In this document: positions 1 through 10,836 of the stretch, in pieces
Position numbering within the stretch: position 1 is the stretch's first letter
Layout: every line of letters starts with the position of its first letter
Source: Argentina anserina
Taxonomy: Eukaryota; Streptophyta; Magnoliopsida; Rosales; Rosaceae
NCBI RefSeq assembly: GCF_933775445.1
Contig: NC_065875.1
Coordinates: forward strand, 17,111,555 to 17,175,554
DNA: 64,000 bases
Direction of reading: 5' to 3'
Position numbers and translations under genes: made by a program
Notes under the pieces: model-generated
Databases searched by the model: none
Told to the model about the DNA's origin: nothing
Seen by the model: only the letters and a program-made list of their open reading frames with translations

Positions 1-485
1 AGAGTGTTCTAACTAAAGAAGGAGATTGCTGATATTCAGCAAGATGAGAACTTATTTTCAAAGCACTTGGGAGCTCTCACCATCTTGTGGAATGAAATGA
101 ACCAGTTCAGGCCTCACACAGTTGATTTCACTCTCCTTCACAAGCGTGCTGATGAAGACGGGGTGTTTCAGCTCCTAGCAAGCTTGAATAAAGACTATGA
201 AGACTTGAAAAGTATCATTCTCATGTATTTTGATCTTCCATCATTCAAAAGTGTATGTACTACGATGCACATGGAAGAAGTGAGAAGGAAGGTTATCAAC
301 TCAGAAGCTAAAGCTACCAATCTTGAAGTTAGAGCCTATGTTCCTAGTCATCAAGTCCCTGAACCTAAGGTGTTCGAGGGAAAGAAGCAAAATTTGTTGT
401 GTGATCACTGTGGGTCAACCACTCATGTCATTGAAACTTGTTGGATTCCCCATCCAGAACTAAAAGTCAAGTTCAAAAGAGAATG
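1..485 (+). pseudogene. copia gag, 3' part
   Basis: This is the C-terminal half of a copia nucleocapsid protein, open from about 67. The sign is a CCHC zinc knuckle near residues 112-125, CDHCGSTTHVIETC, which fits C-x2-C-x4-H-x4-C exactly. Upstream is a helical gag-type region (YEDLKSIILMYFDLPS). The frame stops at 483-485. Downstream, about 490-1130 would hold the protease and linker but has many stops and no open frame; a GATNHM-like piece near 808-830 looks like a degraded protease active-site region. Confidence 0.75.
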
Positions 486-1131
486 AGAGATGAAGAACAA
501 GGTCAAGGTATCATCTGCTGATGGTTTCAAGGCAAAGGTGGCTACTACTTCTACTTCCCCTGGGATGATTGATTTCACCACCAATCATATTACTCTTCTG
601 AATGACTTTGACATGTATCTACAATAGAAGAACCAAAATGGTGAGGTTGCAGCTTCTTCTAGTCAACACACTGCATTACTTGGTCATTTTGCTGGTTTCT
701 TAGCTAATTCTGATCATGGTGGTGCAAGTGATACTTCAGGTATTCTACATGCTTTTTCCACTGCTTTGGATATGAGTGATAAGTATGATTGTTAGATTGC
801 TGATTATGGGGCCACTAATCATATGACTAACCAATTAGACAAACTTTAGAATTTTGAGATTTTTTCTTTTAGTGTCTCATTTGCAAATGGAAAAGATGCA
901 CCTAGTTGTGGGAAGGGAAAAATCAAAGTCTTGTCTAGATCCATTAAGTCAAATGCTCTATTTGTGCCATCATTTCTTTTCAAATTGCTCTTAGTTGGGA
1001 AAATCACTAGTTTGTTACATTGCTTTGTCATTTTCACTCCTCACAAAGTGTTTTTTTAGGACATTATCACCAAGAAGATGATTGGTGAAGGGTTTTTAGG
1101 AATGGTCTCTATTACTTCTTAATGGAGGCTT

Positions 1132-2141
1132 ATGCATCTAAGGCTCTTCAAGTTAGTTCTAGTCCTACTTCAAAACTTCCCTCTATGGCACAAGAGGCTA
1201 GCTCATCCATCTAACAAGTTCTTGTCAGATTTGTTTCCTAATTCATGTAATGGTCATACTCAATGTGATGTATGTCAGCACTCTAAGTTCACTAGGTTAC
1301 CTTTTGTTCAATCTTTGTCAAGAGTCAGTTATCCATTTGAAATCATTCACTCTGACATTTTGGGTCTAGTTTTGAAATCTATTAATGGTTTCAAATATTT
1401 TGTAACATTTGTTAATGATTTTACAAGGATTACTTGGTTATATCTTCTGAAAGCTAAGAGTGAAGTGTTTAAGATGTTCTGTGATTTTCACAATTTGGTT
1501 AAGAATCAATATTCGTCTAAAATTCTAGTTTTAAGATCAGATAACGGTACTGAGAATTTGTTCAACAAAATGCAAAGTTTCTTAAGCGCAAATGGAATTA
1601 TGCAACAAACTAGTTGTGTTGGAACTCCCCATCAGAATGGGGTTGCAGAAAGAAAAAATCGTGATATTTTGGAAAAAAAAAACTAGGGCGATCATGTTTC
1701 AGATGAATATTCCTAAAAGATTTTGGTCTTATGGTATTCTTACTACCACTTGATTAATCGACTTCCAAGTCGAGTACTATGATTTAAATCACCCATGTAG
1801 TGATGAAAGACAGTAAAATTGATTTATCTCATCTTATAACTTTTGGTTGTGTGTGCTTTGTGCATATTCAGTCTAATAAGAGAGATAAGTTAGACCCAAA
1901 GGATGTCAAATGTGTTTTTTTGGGTTATGCTTCTACTCAAAAAGGTTACAAATGCTATGATCATGTAACAAAGACAGTCATCATTTCTAGGGATGTCAGA
2001 TTTGAAGAAGATATTCTATATTTAAGTACTCAAATTGGTAAAGATGGTAAAGGGGAGCAGTATGAAGATTTAACTCCAATGATTATGTTTGACAATTTCT
2101 CTGCTGATAAGATGCCCTCCACCACTGTCCCTGTAACTTAG
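1132..2141 (+). pseudogene. copia GAG-pre-integrase and integrase, frameshifted
   Basis: The first open part (1132-1686) has the HHCC zinc-binding region (LWHKRLAHPS followed by CDVCQHSK) and the integrase core. The catalytic triad is still readable: D in HSDILGL, D in RSDNGTE and E in NGVAERKN. The frame stops at 1684-1686 and resumes in another frame at 1800-2141, where the integrase C-terminal motif FGCVCFVH and the sequence CVFLGYASTQKGYKCYD are found. The usual tryptophan after HSD is replaced by leucine. It cannot make a full integrase as it stands. Confidence 0.85.
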
Positions 2142-2505
2142 CCAGGTACTGTCACTGATCAAACCCTTCAGCAACCAGTTCAAGATTCTTCTTCTAAATT
2201 ACTTAAGGATGATGTTAAATCTAATGATTGTTGGGAACCTGATATTTTTGAAGAAGATGTTGATCAAGCAGATCTTGGCATCTTCAGACAATGTTGATGT
2301 TCAAAATGTTGTTCAACATCAACATTAGGAGAAGACCTGCAAGGTTCAATGACTTTTTTCTTATGACATCTAAGCACTCCATGGCCAATTCCTGCTCATA
2401 TAAAAAAATTTCAATCATCATATTGCTTTTCTAAACAGTCTTGATGATGTTGTAGAGCCTCAATCCTTTGAGGAAGCCAAATTACACTCTGATTGGAGGT
2501 ATGCG

Positions 2506-3294
2506 ATGACATATGAATTATCTGCCCTTCATAGCAACAATACATGGTCAGTTGTGGAGTTACCTCCTGGAAAAAAAGTTGTGAGCTGTAGATGGATTTA
2601 TAAGATAAAATTTCATGTTGATGGAATAATTGAAAGAAAAAAGGCTCGATTGGTGACGCGAGGTTTTATTCAGACCTATGGCGTTGACTATAAGGAGACC
2701 TTTTCTCATGTAGCCAAGATGAGTATTGTTTAGGTTCTTCTACCTATTACAGTTAACAAGGCTTGGAGCTTACATCAAATGGATGTAAAAAATGTCTTCT
2801 TACATGGAGATTTGAAAGAAGAAGTGTATATGAAGGTACCTCCTGGTCATGTTGATTCTACAAATCCAAACCTTGTCTGCAGACTTCACAAGGCCATTTA
2901 TGGTTTGAAACATTCCCCTCGAGCTTGGTATGCAAAATTAAGCTCAGTATTAGAAGACATTGGTTTCTTAAGATGCAATGCGGATTCTTCTTTGATTGTG
3001 AGAAATAGAGCCGAGGGAAAATTGGTTGTGCTCATTTATGTAGATGATTTTATCATAACTGGAGACAATCCTTCAGAAATTGCAGATTTAAAGCTTGCTC
3101 TCAACAAAAATTTTGTCATCAAAGATCTTGGTCATCTCATGTTTTTTCTTGGTATAGAAATGGCTTCTTCTCAAAAAAGGTTGTTTCTCAATCAAGGAAA
3201 ATATATTCTTGATTTGTTGAAGGAAGTGAAAATGCTTGATTGTAAGCCTACTCGCAGTCTAGTGTCTACTAAGTTTCAGCTGGAATGCTCATGA
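2506..3294 (+). pseudogene. copia reverse transcriptase, with an in-frame stop
   Basis: Two open stretches in one frame (2506-2733 and 2779-3294) are separated by a TAG at 2731-2733. Motifs are typical of copia: WIYKIKFHVDG, KARLVTRGFIQTYGVDY, DVKNVFLHGDLKEEVYM, AIYGLKHSPRAWY and the catalytic YVDDFIITGD near 3043. The end of the domain after 3294 is in another frame. Confidence 0.88.
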
Positions 3295-3475
3295 ACTTTG
3301 TTGTCTGATATCAGTTACTATCAGTGGTTGGTTAGTAAATTAATTTATCTCATCATTACTAGACCATATATTGCTTACAGTGTTAGTATTCTGAGTCAAT
3401 TCATGAATACTCCTACTACTTCTCATTTAAGTATTGTAAAAAGAATTTTGAGGTACTTACTCAGTTGGTAGAGGC

Positions 3476-3985
3476 TTGTTACTCAAGAACAATGGCAGTA
3501 TAAATATTGTTGGCTCTGTTGATGCTGATTGGGCTGGTAATGTGTTAGATATGAAGAGTACAATTGGCTTCTGCAGTTTTGTTGGTGGTAACATGGTTAC
3601 ATGGAAGAGTAAGAAACAATCAGTGGTGGGTAAGTCCAATGCAGAAGCTGAATATCATGCCATGGTTGCAGCTGCTTGTGAGTTGATTTGGCTTAAAGGC
3701 CTTCTTACTGATCTTGGTTTTCCAGTTTCTCAATCTCTTGCTCTTCACTGTGACAACTAAGTTGTTATGCACATTACCTCTAATCCAGTGTTTCATGAGA
3801 GAACAAAGCACATTGAGGTAGATTGTAATTACATTTGCAATCAAGTTCAAAGCAAGTTGATTGACACTATCTACACTCGCAGTCATGATCAGTTAGCTGA
3901 TATTTTCACAAAACCATTACATACTGTTAGATTCTTGAATATTTTATCCAAGTTTGGTTCCATTAATCTTCAGGAATCAACTTGA
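3476..3985 (+). pseudogene. copia RNase H, with in-frame stop
   Basis: The open frame shows the RNase H signature DADWAGNVLDMKSTIGFCSF, then TWKSKKQSVVGKSNAEAEY, a stop at 3758-3760 inside the CDN motif, and the C-terminal [18 protein letters not shown] and LADIFTKPL motifs (3767-3985). The coding sequence ends just before the purine tract and 3' LTR, as in an intact copia element. Confidence 0.85.
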
Positions 3986-3992
3986 GGGGGAG
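3984..3992 (+). other. polypurine tract of the left copia element
   Basis: The purine run GAGGGGGAG stands directly before the TGTTGAAG start of the 3' LTR. This is the plus-strand priming site in copia elements. Confidence 0.75.
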
Positions 3993-4301
3993 TGTTGAAG
4001 ACACTATTCTAGTTTGGTTCAGTTTGGTGATGGAACTTTGTCTTTTCTTGGAAACATGTTCCCTGCTCTTCTGCTTCTACAGATACTGGTTTTTCGGCTG
4101 TAGCTGTATTTTGTAAACTCTTGGTATGTTGCCTTAATATTGGCAACAGACACATAGCCTTATCTTAATTGTTAATAGCTACTAGTTCTTTCTCTTTGTT
4201 CAAGTATATGTATTCTTGTTGTATACACCAATTGTAATTCATCCAAGAATATCAATCAAGAGAAAAACTCTCAAACTCTATGTGAGTTCATAAATTCTTC
4301 A
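3993..4301 (+). repeat. 3' LTR of the left copia element
   Basis: About 309 bp, from TGTTGAAGA to TTCTTCA, so it begins TG, ends CA and has short inverted ends (TGAAGA/TCTTCA). The only LTR copy in the window is this one, so the right border rests on the end motif and not on an LTR-LTR comparison. Confidence 0.65.
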
Positions 4302-5408
4302 CTACGTAATGAAATTAACGAAATAGTGACAAAATTTGGTTGGATGGATATAGTTAATAGCAAAACCGGAGTTGATGGATCATTTTGATCAATTTTAAAT
4401 ATCAGAGATCAAACTGACTATGTCACAAAAGTTCAGGGACCGTTAATGAATTTTTGAAATATGTGTGATGATTTCTTTTTTTGAAACCTCTAAGTGTTTA
4501 GTGTTTACACAGTCCAAACAGTCGTATATACACTGGAGGAATATTACTCTACTGCAAGACGAGCCCGATTAAGAAATACACACGAGCGTTATTTTGTCCT
4601 GACAAAACTTGTGATTATGACGCTAATATGGATGCGGCCTCTTGATTAATTAGTCATCCCAGTTGTATTAGACCGACTAGACCATCAAGGGCCAACTCGA
4701 TCAGTAGAGAACCCGACTATGAAAACCGCAATTTAAATAAATCGTCGTCTCTTTTTGTGCATATCTAGGTTTTGCAGACTTGCAGATAACTAAGCAATTA
4801 ACTTAAACTAAGCAGGGTACATATATACTTGTATAGGAAGAACTCGATGCATGTATGAAGAGGGCGGAATGGATCGAGAAGCATGCATTAATTACTTGGT
4901 GTTCAAAATGTTGTTTCGGTAGTTCTAGCAGTATACCGTATACGTACGTATATATGAACCATTTTTAACTCTGATGCTTTTACAGTCTCGTTCATTGATC
5001 ATGAGATGTAAATCTAATGATGAGAAAAATCTTTTTAAAATTGTGTTATTTTGTTTTCAATCATTAGATATACATTCAAATATGATTGAGTATGAGTTTC
5101 ATGACCGTGACCGTATAAACGGGATTGGATGCTTCTAAGCTATTTTGTCTCAAGAACATCTCTGGAAAGTACGAACTGAAATCTGTTGTAATGCATATAT
5201 AACTTCAGAAACTCATCCTTAATTAATCTACTCATATTTTTGAACCAGAAAATAAGCAAATTAATCTGGTGAAAAATCTTATATATCTACATGAATAAGC
5301 TACATTAATCTCACATACATATATAAAACACAATATCTACATGAATATAAGGTACATTGATCCTATACATATATAAAACACGAAACAGTAAAAGCTTCAC
5401 TCTTTCTT
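4302..5408. other. intergenic, no gene seen
   Basis: AT-rich sequence between the copia LTR and the 3' end of the exonuclease locus. I see no sustained open frame, repeat end or RNA gene. The last part is the probable 3' untranslated region of the exonuclease locus. Confidence 0.5.
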
Positions 5409-6482
5409 CTAGACCTTCACATCAGAAGCCCGGAAAGATCTTTGCAATAGGTCAGCCGGATCAAGCTTCAGGTCAGAAATCATATTAACCAGTACAGATG
5501 TTAGCAATTTCACATCTGTCATAGGCTCATAGCCCTATGAGGTTTACCGTCCAAAGGTATCCTGTAGAAATCACCAAGTGCCTTAAGTGTGAGCTTTTCA
5601 GGTCCCTTATTTGGTCCTGTCGACAATGAGAAAATTAATAGTGGTATTGGTTAAAACTTAAAAAAAAAAATTACAGTGAAGTTAGTTGTGCTCTGTTCAG
5701 CATAGCCCTTAGCCGCTTACCGTAAAGTTTCCTCACTTCTCGTGCCAGAGGGAGGGTGTCCAGAAACAGCCAGTCATGAGGAATTTCACATGAGCATCGT
5801 CCGAATGCCTCAATCAGAAAGCGTACATCAAAACGTCTAGCATTGTGAGCCACAAGCAGAACCTGCCTTCCAGGCACTTGGCGGCTTTGGATGAATTGGA
5901 GAAGGAATGGAATTACTTCCTCAATCCTAAATTAAAAAAATATAGAGAGAGTTCTTAGATTAATTAACGTACTTACCAATGGCTAATATTAACTTGTTAT
6001 TACATCAACCTGAGAAATAGTGTTTAATATATTGAAATATTGAATGGCGCATGCGTTGAAAGATTAATTACTCACGTTGGGAGATATGTACGTCTCACCA
6101 TGTCAGTTGTGATACCATGGATATAAGAGTTTGGAACATCTTGCTCAGGGTTTACTAGGGTATGGAAACAACTGTTCTTGCCACCTAGGACTGCCTGGAT
6201 TGCGATTTCTAGAATTCCTCTTGTACTAGGGTCAAGTCCTCCTGTTTCAAGATCAAGAACCAGCATATCTATTCTGTCGACCCAAAATGTTTTAGCAGGA
6301 GCATCACAGAGCTTTATGCTTCTGCAGCAGTTGGCAGATGATTCAGTAGTACTACTGCTACTGCTAAGTACATTAAAATTTCGTGCCCAAATTCTTCCAG
6401 AAGATGTTAATCGAATATATGGTGACTTGAGGCAAAACTTAAGTACTAACTTAGAATAGCACACGGAGCTTGTTCTCATCAT
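5409..6482 (-). pseudogene. DPD1-like DEDDh 3'-5' exonuclease, frameshifted in Exo III motif
   Basis: Three exons: 6482-6076, 5926-5721 and 5616-5409, with GT-AG introns and matching phases. The N-terminus is basic and serine-rich, like a plastid or mitochondrial transit peptide. Exon 1 has Exo I (VLDLETGGLDP, the D-x-E pair); exon 2 has Exo II (LLVAHNARRFDVRFL). Exon 3 has the start of Exo III, HRAM, but a near-perfect 8-bp repeat (5519-5526 and 5527-5534) shifts the frame. A stop follows at 5519-5521, giving 236 residues without the last catalytic Asp. Counting one repeat unit only, the three exons sum to a whole number of codons (270 residues) and reach the stop at 5409. Arabidopsis DPD1 degrades organelle DNA in pollen and leaves; that role is family knowledge. 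A copia element stands 190 bp upstream. A real allele, a pseudogene or an assembly error are all possible. Confidence 0.8.
5519..5534. repeat. 8-bp tandem duplication breaking the exonuclease Exo III motif
   Basis: TCATAGGC (5519-5526) is followed directly by TCATAGCC (5527-5534), differing in one base. On the minus strand the extra unit falls within the HxAxxD motif, so translation reads HRAMSL then stop. Skipping one unit gives a continuous frame with the expected Asp. Confidence 0.8.
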
Positions 6483-6667
6483 TTTCCGTCAGCTCAACAA
6501 CTGAAAATGAATGATATGTATGTGAGTTTTCAAACATACGAAGTACCTATAGTACGGACAGATTTCTCATATATGTAACTTCTGGACTGTGGCAAGTTTC
6601 AATGATTGAAAAATGAGATAATTTGAGCAAATACAAATATTTCTCGCGCAGGTCAGAAGCTCATATA

Positions 6668-6672
6668 CTCCA
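6668..6672. repeat. target site duplication CTCCA, left
   Basis: CTCCA stands directly left of the element and again directly right (10967-10971). Five bases is the normal target duplication of copia integrases. Confidence 0.9.
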
Positions 6673-6802
6673 AGAAGATTAGTGTTTTATTAATGATATA
6701 TTACACACAATTGATGATCTATATATAGCCAAATTATACCCCTCCTCTCCACAAATCACGGAGGAAATCACACACCTTCAATTACGCTCAATCTCACTAA
6801 CA
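6673..6802 (-). repeat. 3' LTR of the complete copia element
   Basis: 130 bp. On the minus strand it begins TGTTAGTGAG and ends CTAATCTTCT. It aligns without gaps to 10837-10966 with 6 differences. The end is TCT and not the usual CA, but the flanking 5-bp duplication fixes the border. Confidence 0.92.
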
Positions 6803-6813
6803 CTCCCCCTCAA
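6803..6813 (-). other. polypurine tract of the complete copia element
   Basis: On the minus strand TTGAGGGGGAG directly precedes the TGTTAG start of the 3' LTR, the same arrangement as in the left copia element. Confidence 0.8.
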
Positions 6814-6878
6814 GTTAGCGCATATACATTAACCATGTCCAACTTGTTAAGTTAGTCATAAAAAACTTTCTTAGACAC

Positions 6879-7574
6879 TCATTTTGTAAGCATATCGGCA
6901 AGTTTCTCTTCTGTAGGAACAAAAGGAAAACTAATGATCTTCGTGTCTAGTTTCTCCTTTATAAAGTGACGATCAACTTCCACATGTTTTGTACGATCAT
7001 ATTGCACAGGGTTGTGTGAAATATCAATAGCCATTTTGTTGTCACAGTACAACTGCATAGCATTCTTAGGCTTAATGCCCAAATCTTCTAGCAAATTTCT
7101 CAGCCATAACAATTCGCACACTCCCTGAGTCATACCTCTGTATTCTGCCTCAGCACTAGATCGGGCTACCACTTTTTGTTTCTTACTCTTCCATATAACA
7201 AAATTACCCCCAACAAAGGTAAAGTACCCTGATGTGGATCTCCGATCTGTAATATTTCCAGCCAAGTCTGCATCTGTGAAGCCGTAAACCTCAAGGATAT
7301 TATGGTGATTAGAGAACATTATTCCTCTCCCTGGAGCTGAATTTAAGTACCTCAAAATCCTTACAACAGCATCCATGTGGTCTACGCTGGGATTATGCAT
7401 AAACTGACTTACGACACTTGCTGCATACGCGACATCTGGTCTGGTATGTGATAAATAAATCAGGCGTCCAACTAGCCTTTGATAACGAGGTTTGTCAGTA
7501 GACACATGATCTGGATACTCTGCTAACCGATGGTTCTGTTCAATTGGGGTATCAATGGGAGTGCAATCCAACAT
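6879..7574 (-). pseudogene. copia RT C-terminal part and RNase H
   Basis: The open frame of 231 codons carries the end of the RT region (LVGRLIYLSHTRPDVAYAAS), the RNase H start (GFTDADLAGNITDRRSTSGY), SAEAEYRGMTQGVCELLWL, the YCDN motif and KHVEVDRHFIKEKLD, then LADMLTK. It stops early at a TGA (6879-6881); the remaining residues of the normal end can be read after it in the same frame. Confidence 0.88.
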
Positions 7575-7637
7575 ACATGTCTATGTTAGTAGATCAATGA
7601 TGTACTTTCTCTGACACAGATAGATATCATCACTTCC

Positions 7638-7982
7638 CTAGGCTACCTCAATGCCCAAGAAGTACTTGAGTGTGCCTAGGTCCTTCATCTCAAACTCTGT
7701 GGCTAGTTGCTTTTGTAATCTGTCTACCTCAATAGTATCATTACCAGTAACTACCATATCGTCAACATATATGATTAGGGTTGTTACCTTTCCTTGTTGA
7801 TGTCTGAGAAATAATGTGTGGTCTGAATTACTCTGTTTGTAGCCAATTTTCCTCATAAATTGTGAGAATCTTCCAAACCAAGCACGAGGTGACTGTTTAA
7901 GACCATACAAAGACTTTCTCAATCTGCATACAAAGTTACTTGGAGAAGCAGCCACATATCCAGGCGGAAAATCCATGTACAC
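7638..7982 (-). pseudogene. copia reverse transcriptase catalytic part
   Basis: 114 codons with YMDFPPGYVAA, SLYGLKQSPRAWF and the catalytic motif YVDDMVVTGND, then FEMKDLGTLKYFLGIEVA. It is in the same frame as the open parts on both sides; a TAG at 7638-7640 and another at 7581-7583 cut it from the RNase H part. Confidence 0.88.
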
Positions 7983-8039
7983 TTCCTCTGTTAGCTCTCC
8001 ATGAATGAATGCATTCTTAACATCAAACTGTCTAAGTGG

Positions 8040-9494
8040 TCAGTTTAAGTTAGCAGCAAAAGAGAGCAATACCCAAATAGTGTTTATCTTGGTAACGGGT
8101 GCAAATGTCTCATCATAGTCTATGCCATATGTCTGGATGAACCATTTTGCTACTAGACGTGCTTTATACCGGCTTACTGACCCATCTGGATTATGCTTCA
8201 CTGTAAACACCCAGCGACATCCCATAGTCTTCTTACCATGTGGTGGAGATACAAGCTCCCAAGTATTGTTCTTTTGTAATGCTTCCATTTCTTCCTCTAT
8301 TGCTTTCCTCCATTTTAGATCTCCCAATGCATCCTGCACTTTATTAGGTACCGATACAGTAGATACTTGATTCACAAATGATTCATATGACTTAGACAAT
8401 CTTTTGGTAGACATAAAATTTGCCACAGGATGCTTAGTTTTAGCCTGAAGGGTAGGTTCATACTTTTTTGTTGGCTGACCCCGAGTAGACCTATTTGACA
8501 AGACATATTTTCTACGATTAGCCTCACTAGTATTGGCACCAATAGGATGACTAACCTCATATGAGTGATTTTCTGTACCAGGGGAGCATTGGTCAGGTGT
8601 AGAAACAGTAGTATGGGAGATATGAGGGGCATTTGTGTTTTCATCTGCTGGTTCTTGAATCTCTGGAGTAACTACACCGCCGGAATCATCCGGTGACGCC
8701 TGTGTAGCTGCCACATTGGTAATCTCAACTGAACCTGTCACCATATCTACTGGCTTACTTGTCTCCCCCTCTCCAGGATACAGCTCTTCAAAATATGAAT
8801 TCTCCTTCTGAAGAGCAGTATCAGAAGGGGCAAAATAGCTCATGTCCTCAAAGAAAGTAACATCCATAGTGACATAGTACTGCTTGGTAGGTGGATAATA
8901 GCACCGGTACCCTTTTTGATGGCCTCCATACCCAACAAGCACACATTTAACTGCGCGGGCATCCAATTTACACCGTTGATGTTTTGGAAGATGGACAAAA
9001 CCAACACAACCAAAAACACGGGCAGGAAGATTATGAAAAGAGGCTAAGGAAACATGAGATGCAAGTACCTCATATGGAACTTTTCCCTGAAGAACACGAG
9101 ATGGAAGACGATTAATGAAGTGGGCGGAAGTGATGACAGCATCACCCCAAAGATACTTAGGCATATGGGCACTAAAAAGAATACACCGAGCCATTTCAAG
9201 TAAATGACGATTTTTCCTTTCAGAAACGTCATTCTGCTCGGGTGTGTAAGGACACGTTGTTTGATGAACAATTCCGTGTGTGTTAAAGAACTCCTGAAAG
9301 ACATGATTCACATATTCCGCCCCCCCCCCATTATCAGAACGAATAACTCTAATTGTGGCATTATATTGTGTTTGCACAGTGGTATAGAAGGCTTGAAAAG
9401 CCGAAAAAACCTCATTTTTAGTTTTGAGAAGAACAATCCATGAAAAATGGGTGCAATCATCAATAAATGACACATAGTACCGCATTCCTGACAC
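8040..9494 (-). pseudogene. copia integrase core to RT N-terminal part
   Basis: 484 codons. The integrase core shows D in FIDDCTHFSW, RSDNGGGAEY and the E in SERKNRHLLEMAR. A run of ten C on the plus strand (9330-9339) codes the Gly string in place of the usual single Gly-Thr. The integrase C-terminal region (GCVGFVHLPKHQR, CVLVGYGGHQKGYRCY) and a variable linker follow, then the RT start (WRKAIEEEMEALQKNNTWEL, CRWVFTVKHNPDGSVSRYKA). AKWF replaces the usual AKGF. The frame ends at a TGA where copia RT has Trp. Confidence 0.9.
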
Positions 9495-9704
9495 AGTAGA
9501 CTCTTTGGAAGATCCTCAAACATCAGAGTGAATTAATTCAAAAGAAATAGTACGTTTATTAGATTTACTAGGGGAATAGGTAGACCGATGACTCTTGCCT
9601 AAAACACATGTTTCACAATGTAGAGAAGACTCATCCACACTAAAAAACAAAGTAGGCATAGATTTTTTCATAACACTAAAAGATGGATGCCCTAAGCGAC
9701 GGTG
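9495..9704 (-). pseudogene. copia GAG-pre-integrase zinc finger, between two stop codons
   Basis: Read in the pol frame, this 70-codon piece gives HRRLGHPSFSVMKKSMPTL and CETCVLGKSHRSTY, the HHCC finger before the integrase core, then FELIHSDV. Stops at 9705-9707 and 9516-9518 stand where copia proteins usually have Trp (LWH and HSDVWG). Confidence 0.8.
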
Positions 9705-10208
9705 TCATAACCAAATTTCACTTAGCTTATCAGAAGTGGAGATTAAAGCGGTCCGAGACTGTGCCCCTGGTTTCTCCCCCGCATATGTCTGATCCAGATG
9801 AAACAACTGGCCCCTCAGATACCCCCGACCAATTAACTCCCCGGTGAGAAGATTCTGAAATATCACATACATAGGAAAAAATGTCACATAACACTTAGCG
9901 TCAATGTTTAATTGAGGAACAGATATCAAATGATGAGATAAAACAGGGACATAGAGCACATTGTGAAGCTCTATAGTGGGAGTAATGCGAACATACCCTT
10001 TTCCTAAGATGGGGAATGCCTCACCATTAGCATTAGTAACATAGGGTACAGGTGAAGGAGACAATATGGTAAAATAAGATTTGTCATAAGTCATATGATC
10101 AGACGCACCAGAATCAATAATCCATGTATTAAAGCCAACAAAGTGAGAAATATTTAAAGTCATACCAATTTTACCATGACCAGCAATGGATGCGGTAGGG
10201 ATGAACAT
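9705..10208 (-). pseudogene. copia aspartic protease
   Basis: 167 codons. The active site WIIDSGASDHMTYDKSYF is intact near residues 30-47, and LHNVLYVPVLSHHLISVPQL is the typical second half of a copia protease. The frame opens only shortly before the active site, so the gag that normally precedes it in the same polyprotein is missing. Confidence 0.85.
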
Positions 10209-10824
10209 TTATTGACAAATCAGAAGTTATACAGCGGAAGCACCAAAAAATGGATATGAACGTGCCTTGGGTGTATGTGCACTGACAAACAAGACAACCA
10301 AATCGGGACCAGTAGGGTCGGGTCGAAGATGGACCGGGTCGGGTCGAACGGACCGGGTCGGGTCGAGCGGACCAGGTTGGGTTAGGTGAAGCTGGGCTAG
10401 GCTGGACACTGGGCTGGCCCGGGTGTTGAATGTGGGGCTCAAAAAATCCGGGTCGGGTCTTGGAAGGGAGCTCCACCGAGAGAAGGTATTGGAGTCGGGT
10501 CGGTCTTAGAGTCGGAAGCTCTATCCAGAGCGGCGACGCGGAAGGAAGATGGCGGGGAGGTCTCTGATGCGCCGGTGTAGTCGTTGTAGACGGTGGCCGG
10601 TGAGGTCTGCGCCGGTGTAGTCGCTGAAGACGAAAAAGAGGTTGCTGCCGAAGAGACTTGCGGCCGGACCGGGAAGGAGAAGAAGGAAAGCTCGCTGCCG
10701 GAAGGGAAGGAGCTCGCTGGATGGTGGCCGGCGAGTTCTCTGCTGCTCCAGTCGAGCTCGGCTTCGGCGGAGGACCCGTCTGCTCGAAAAAGAAACACAG
10801 AAAATAAAGACATAGCCGATTTTT
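10209..10824 (-). other. copia leader with GC-rich repeats in place of gag
   Basis: This 616-bp stretch lies between the primer binding site and the protease. It has no gag domain and no CCHC knuckle in any frame. Positions about 10314-10385 hold degenerate tandem units related to GACCGGGTCGGGTCGA. The open frame 10813-10439 (Ser, Ala and Pro rich) resembles no protein I know. Confidence 0.6.
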
Positions 10825-10836
10825 GCTCTGATACCG
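10825..10836 (-). other. primer binding site of the complete copia element
   Basis: On the minus strand CGGTATCAGAGC follows the 5' LTR directly. It matches 11 of 12 bases of the plant initiator tRNA-Met complementary site TGGTATCAGAGC. Confidence 0.88.

Larger units (their letters stand above)
1..4301 (+). mobile_element. Ty1/copia retrotransposon, decayed, 5' end outside window
   Basis: The domain order gag zinc knuckle, GAG-pre-integrase, integrase, reverse transcriptase, RNase H is that of Ty1/copia. The window opens inside gag, so the 5' LTR lies to the left. A purine-rich tract and an LTR close the element on the right. Stops (for example at 483-485) and frame changes between about 1686 and 1800, again before 2506, and between 3294 and 3476 show it is dead. 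The 5' target duplication cannot be seen; the bases after the LTR are CTACG (4302-4306). Confidence 0.93.

Noticed and set aside
2425..2460. CTTGATGATGTTGTAG phrase similar to miR172 (AGAATCTTGATGATGCTGCAT)
   Set aside because: It is inside copia coding sequence, mismatched at key positions, and has no hairpin partner.
3462..3500. GTTGGTAGAGGC phrase resembling part of a tRNA D-arm region
   Set aside because: It lies in the copia RNase H linker, which explains it; no acceptor stem or anticodon arm can be paired around it.
8122..9443. Plus-strand open frames within the copia integrase and RT region
   Set aside because: They are antisense shadows of the pol frame on the minus strand.
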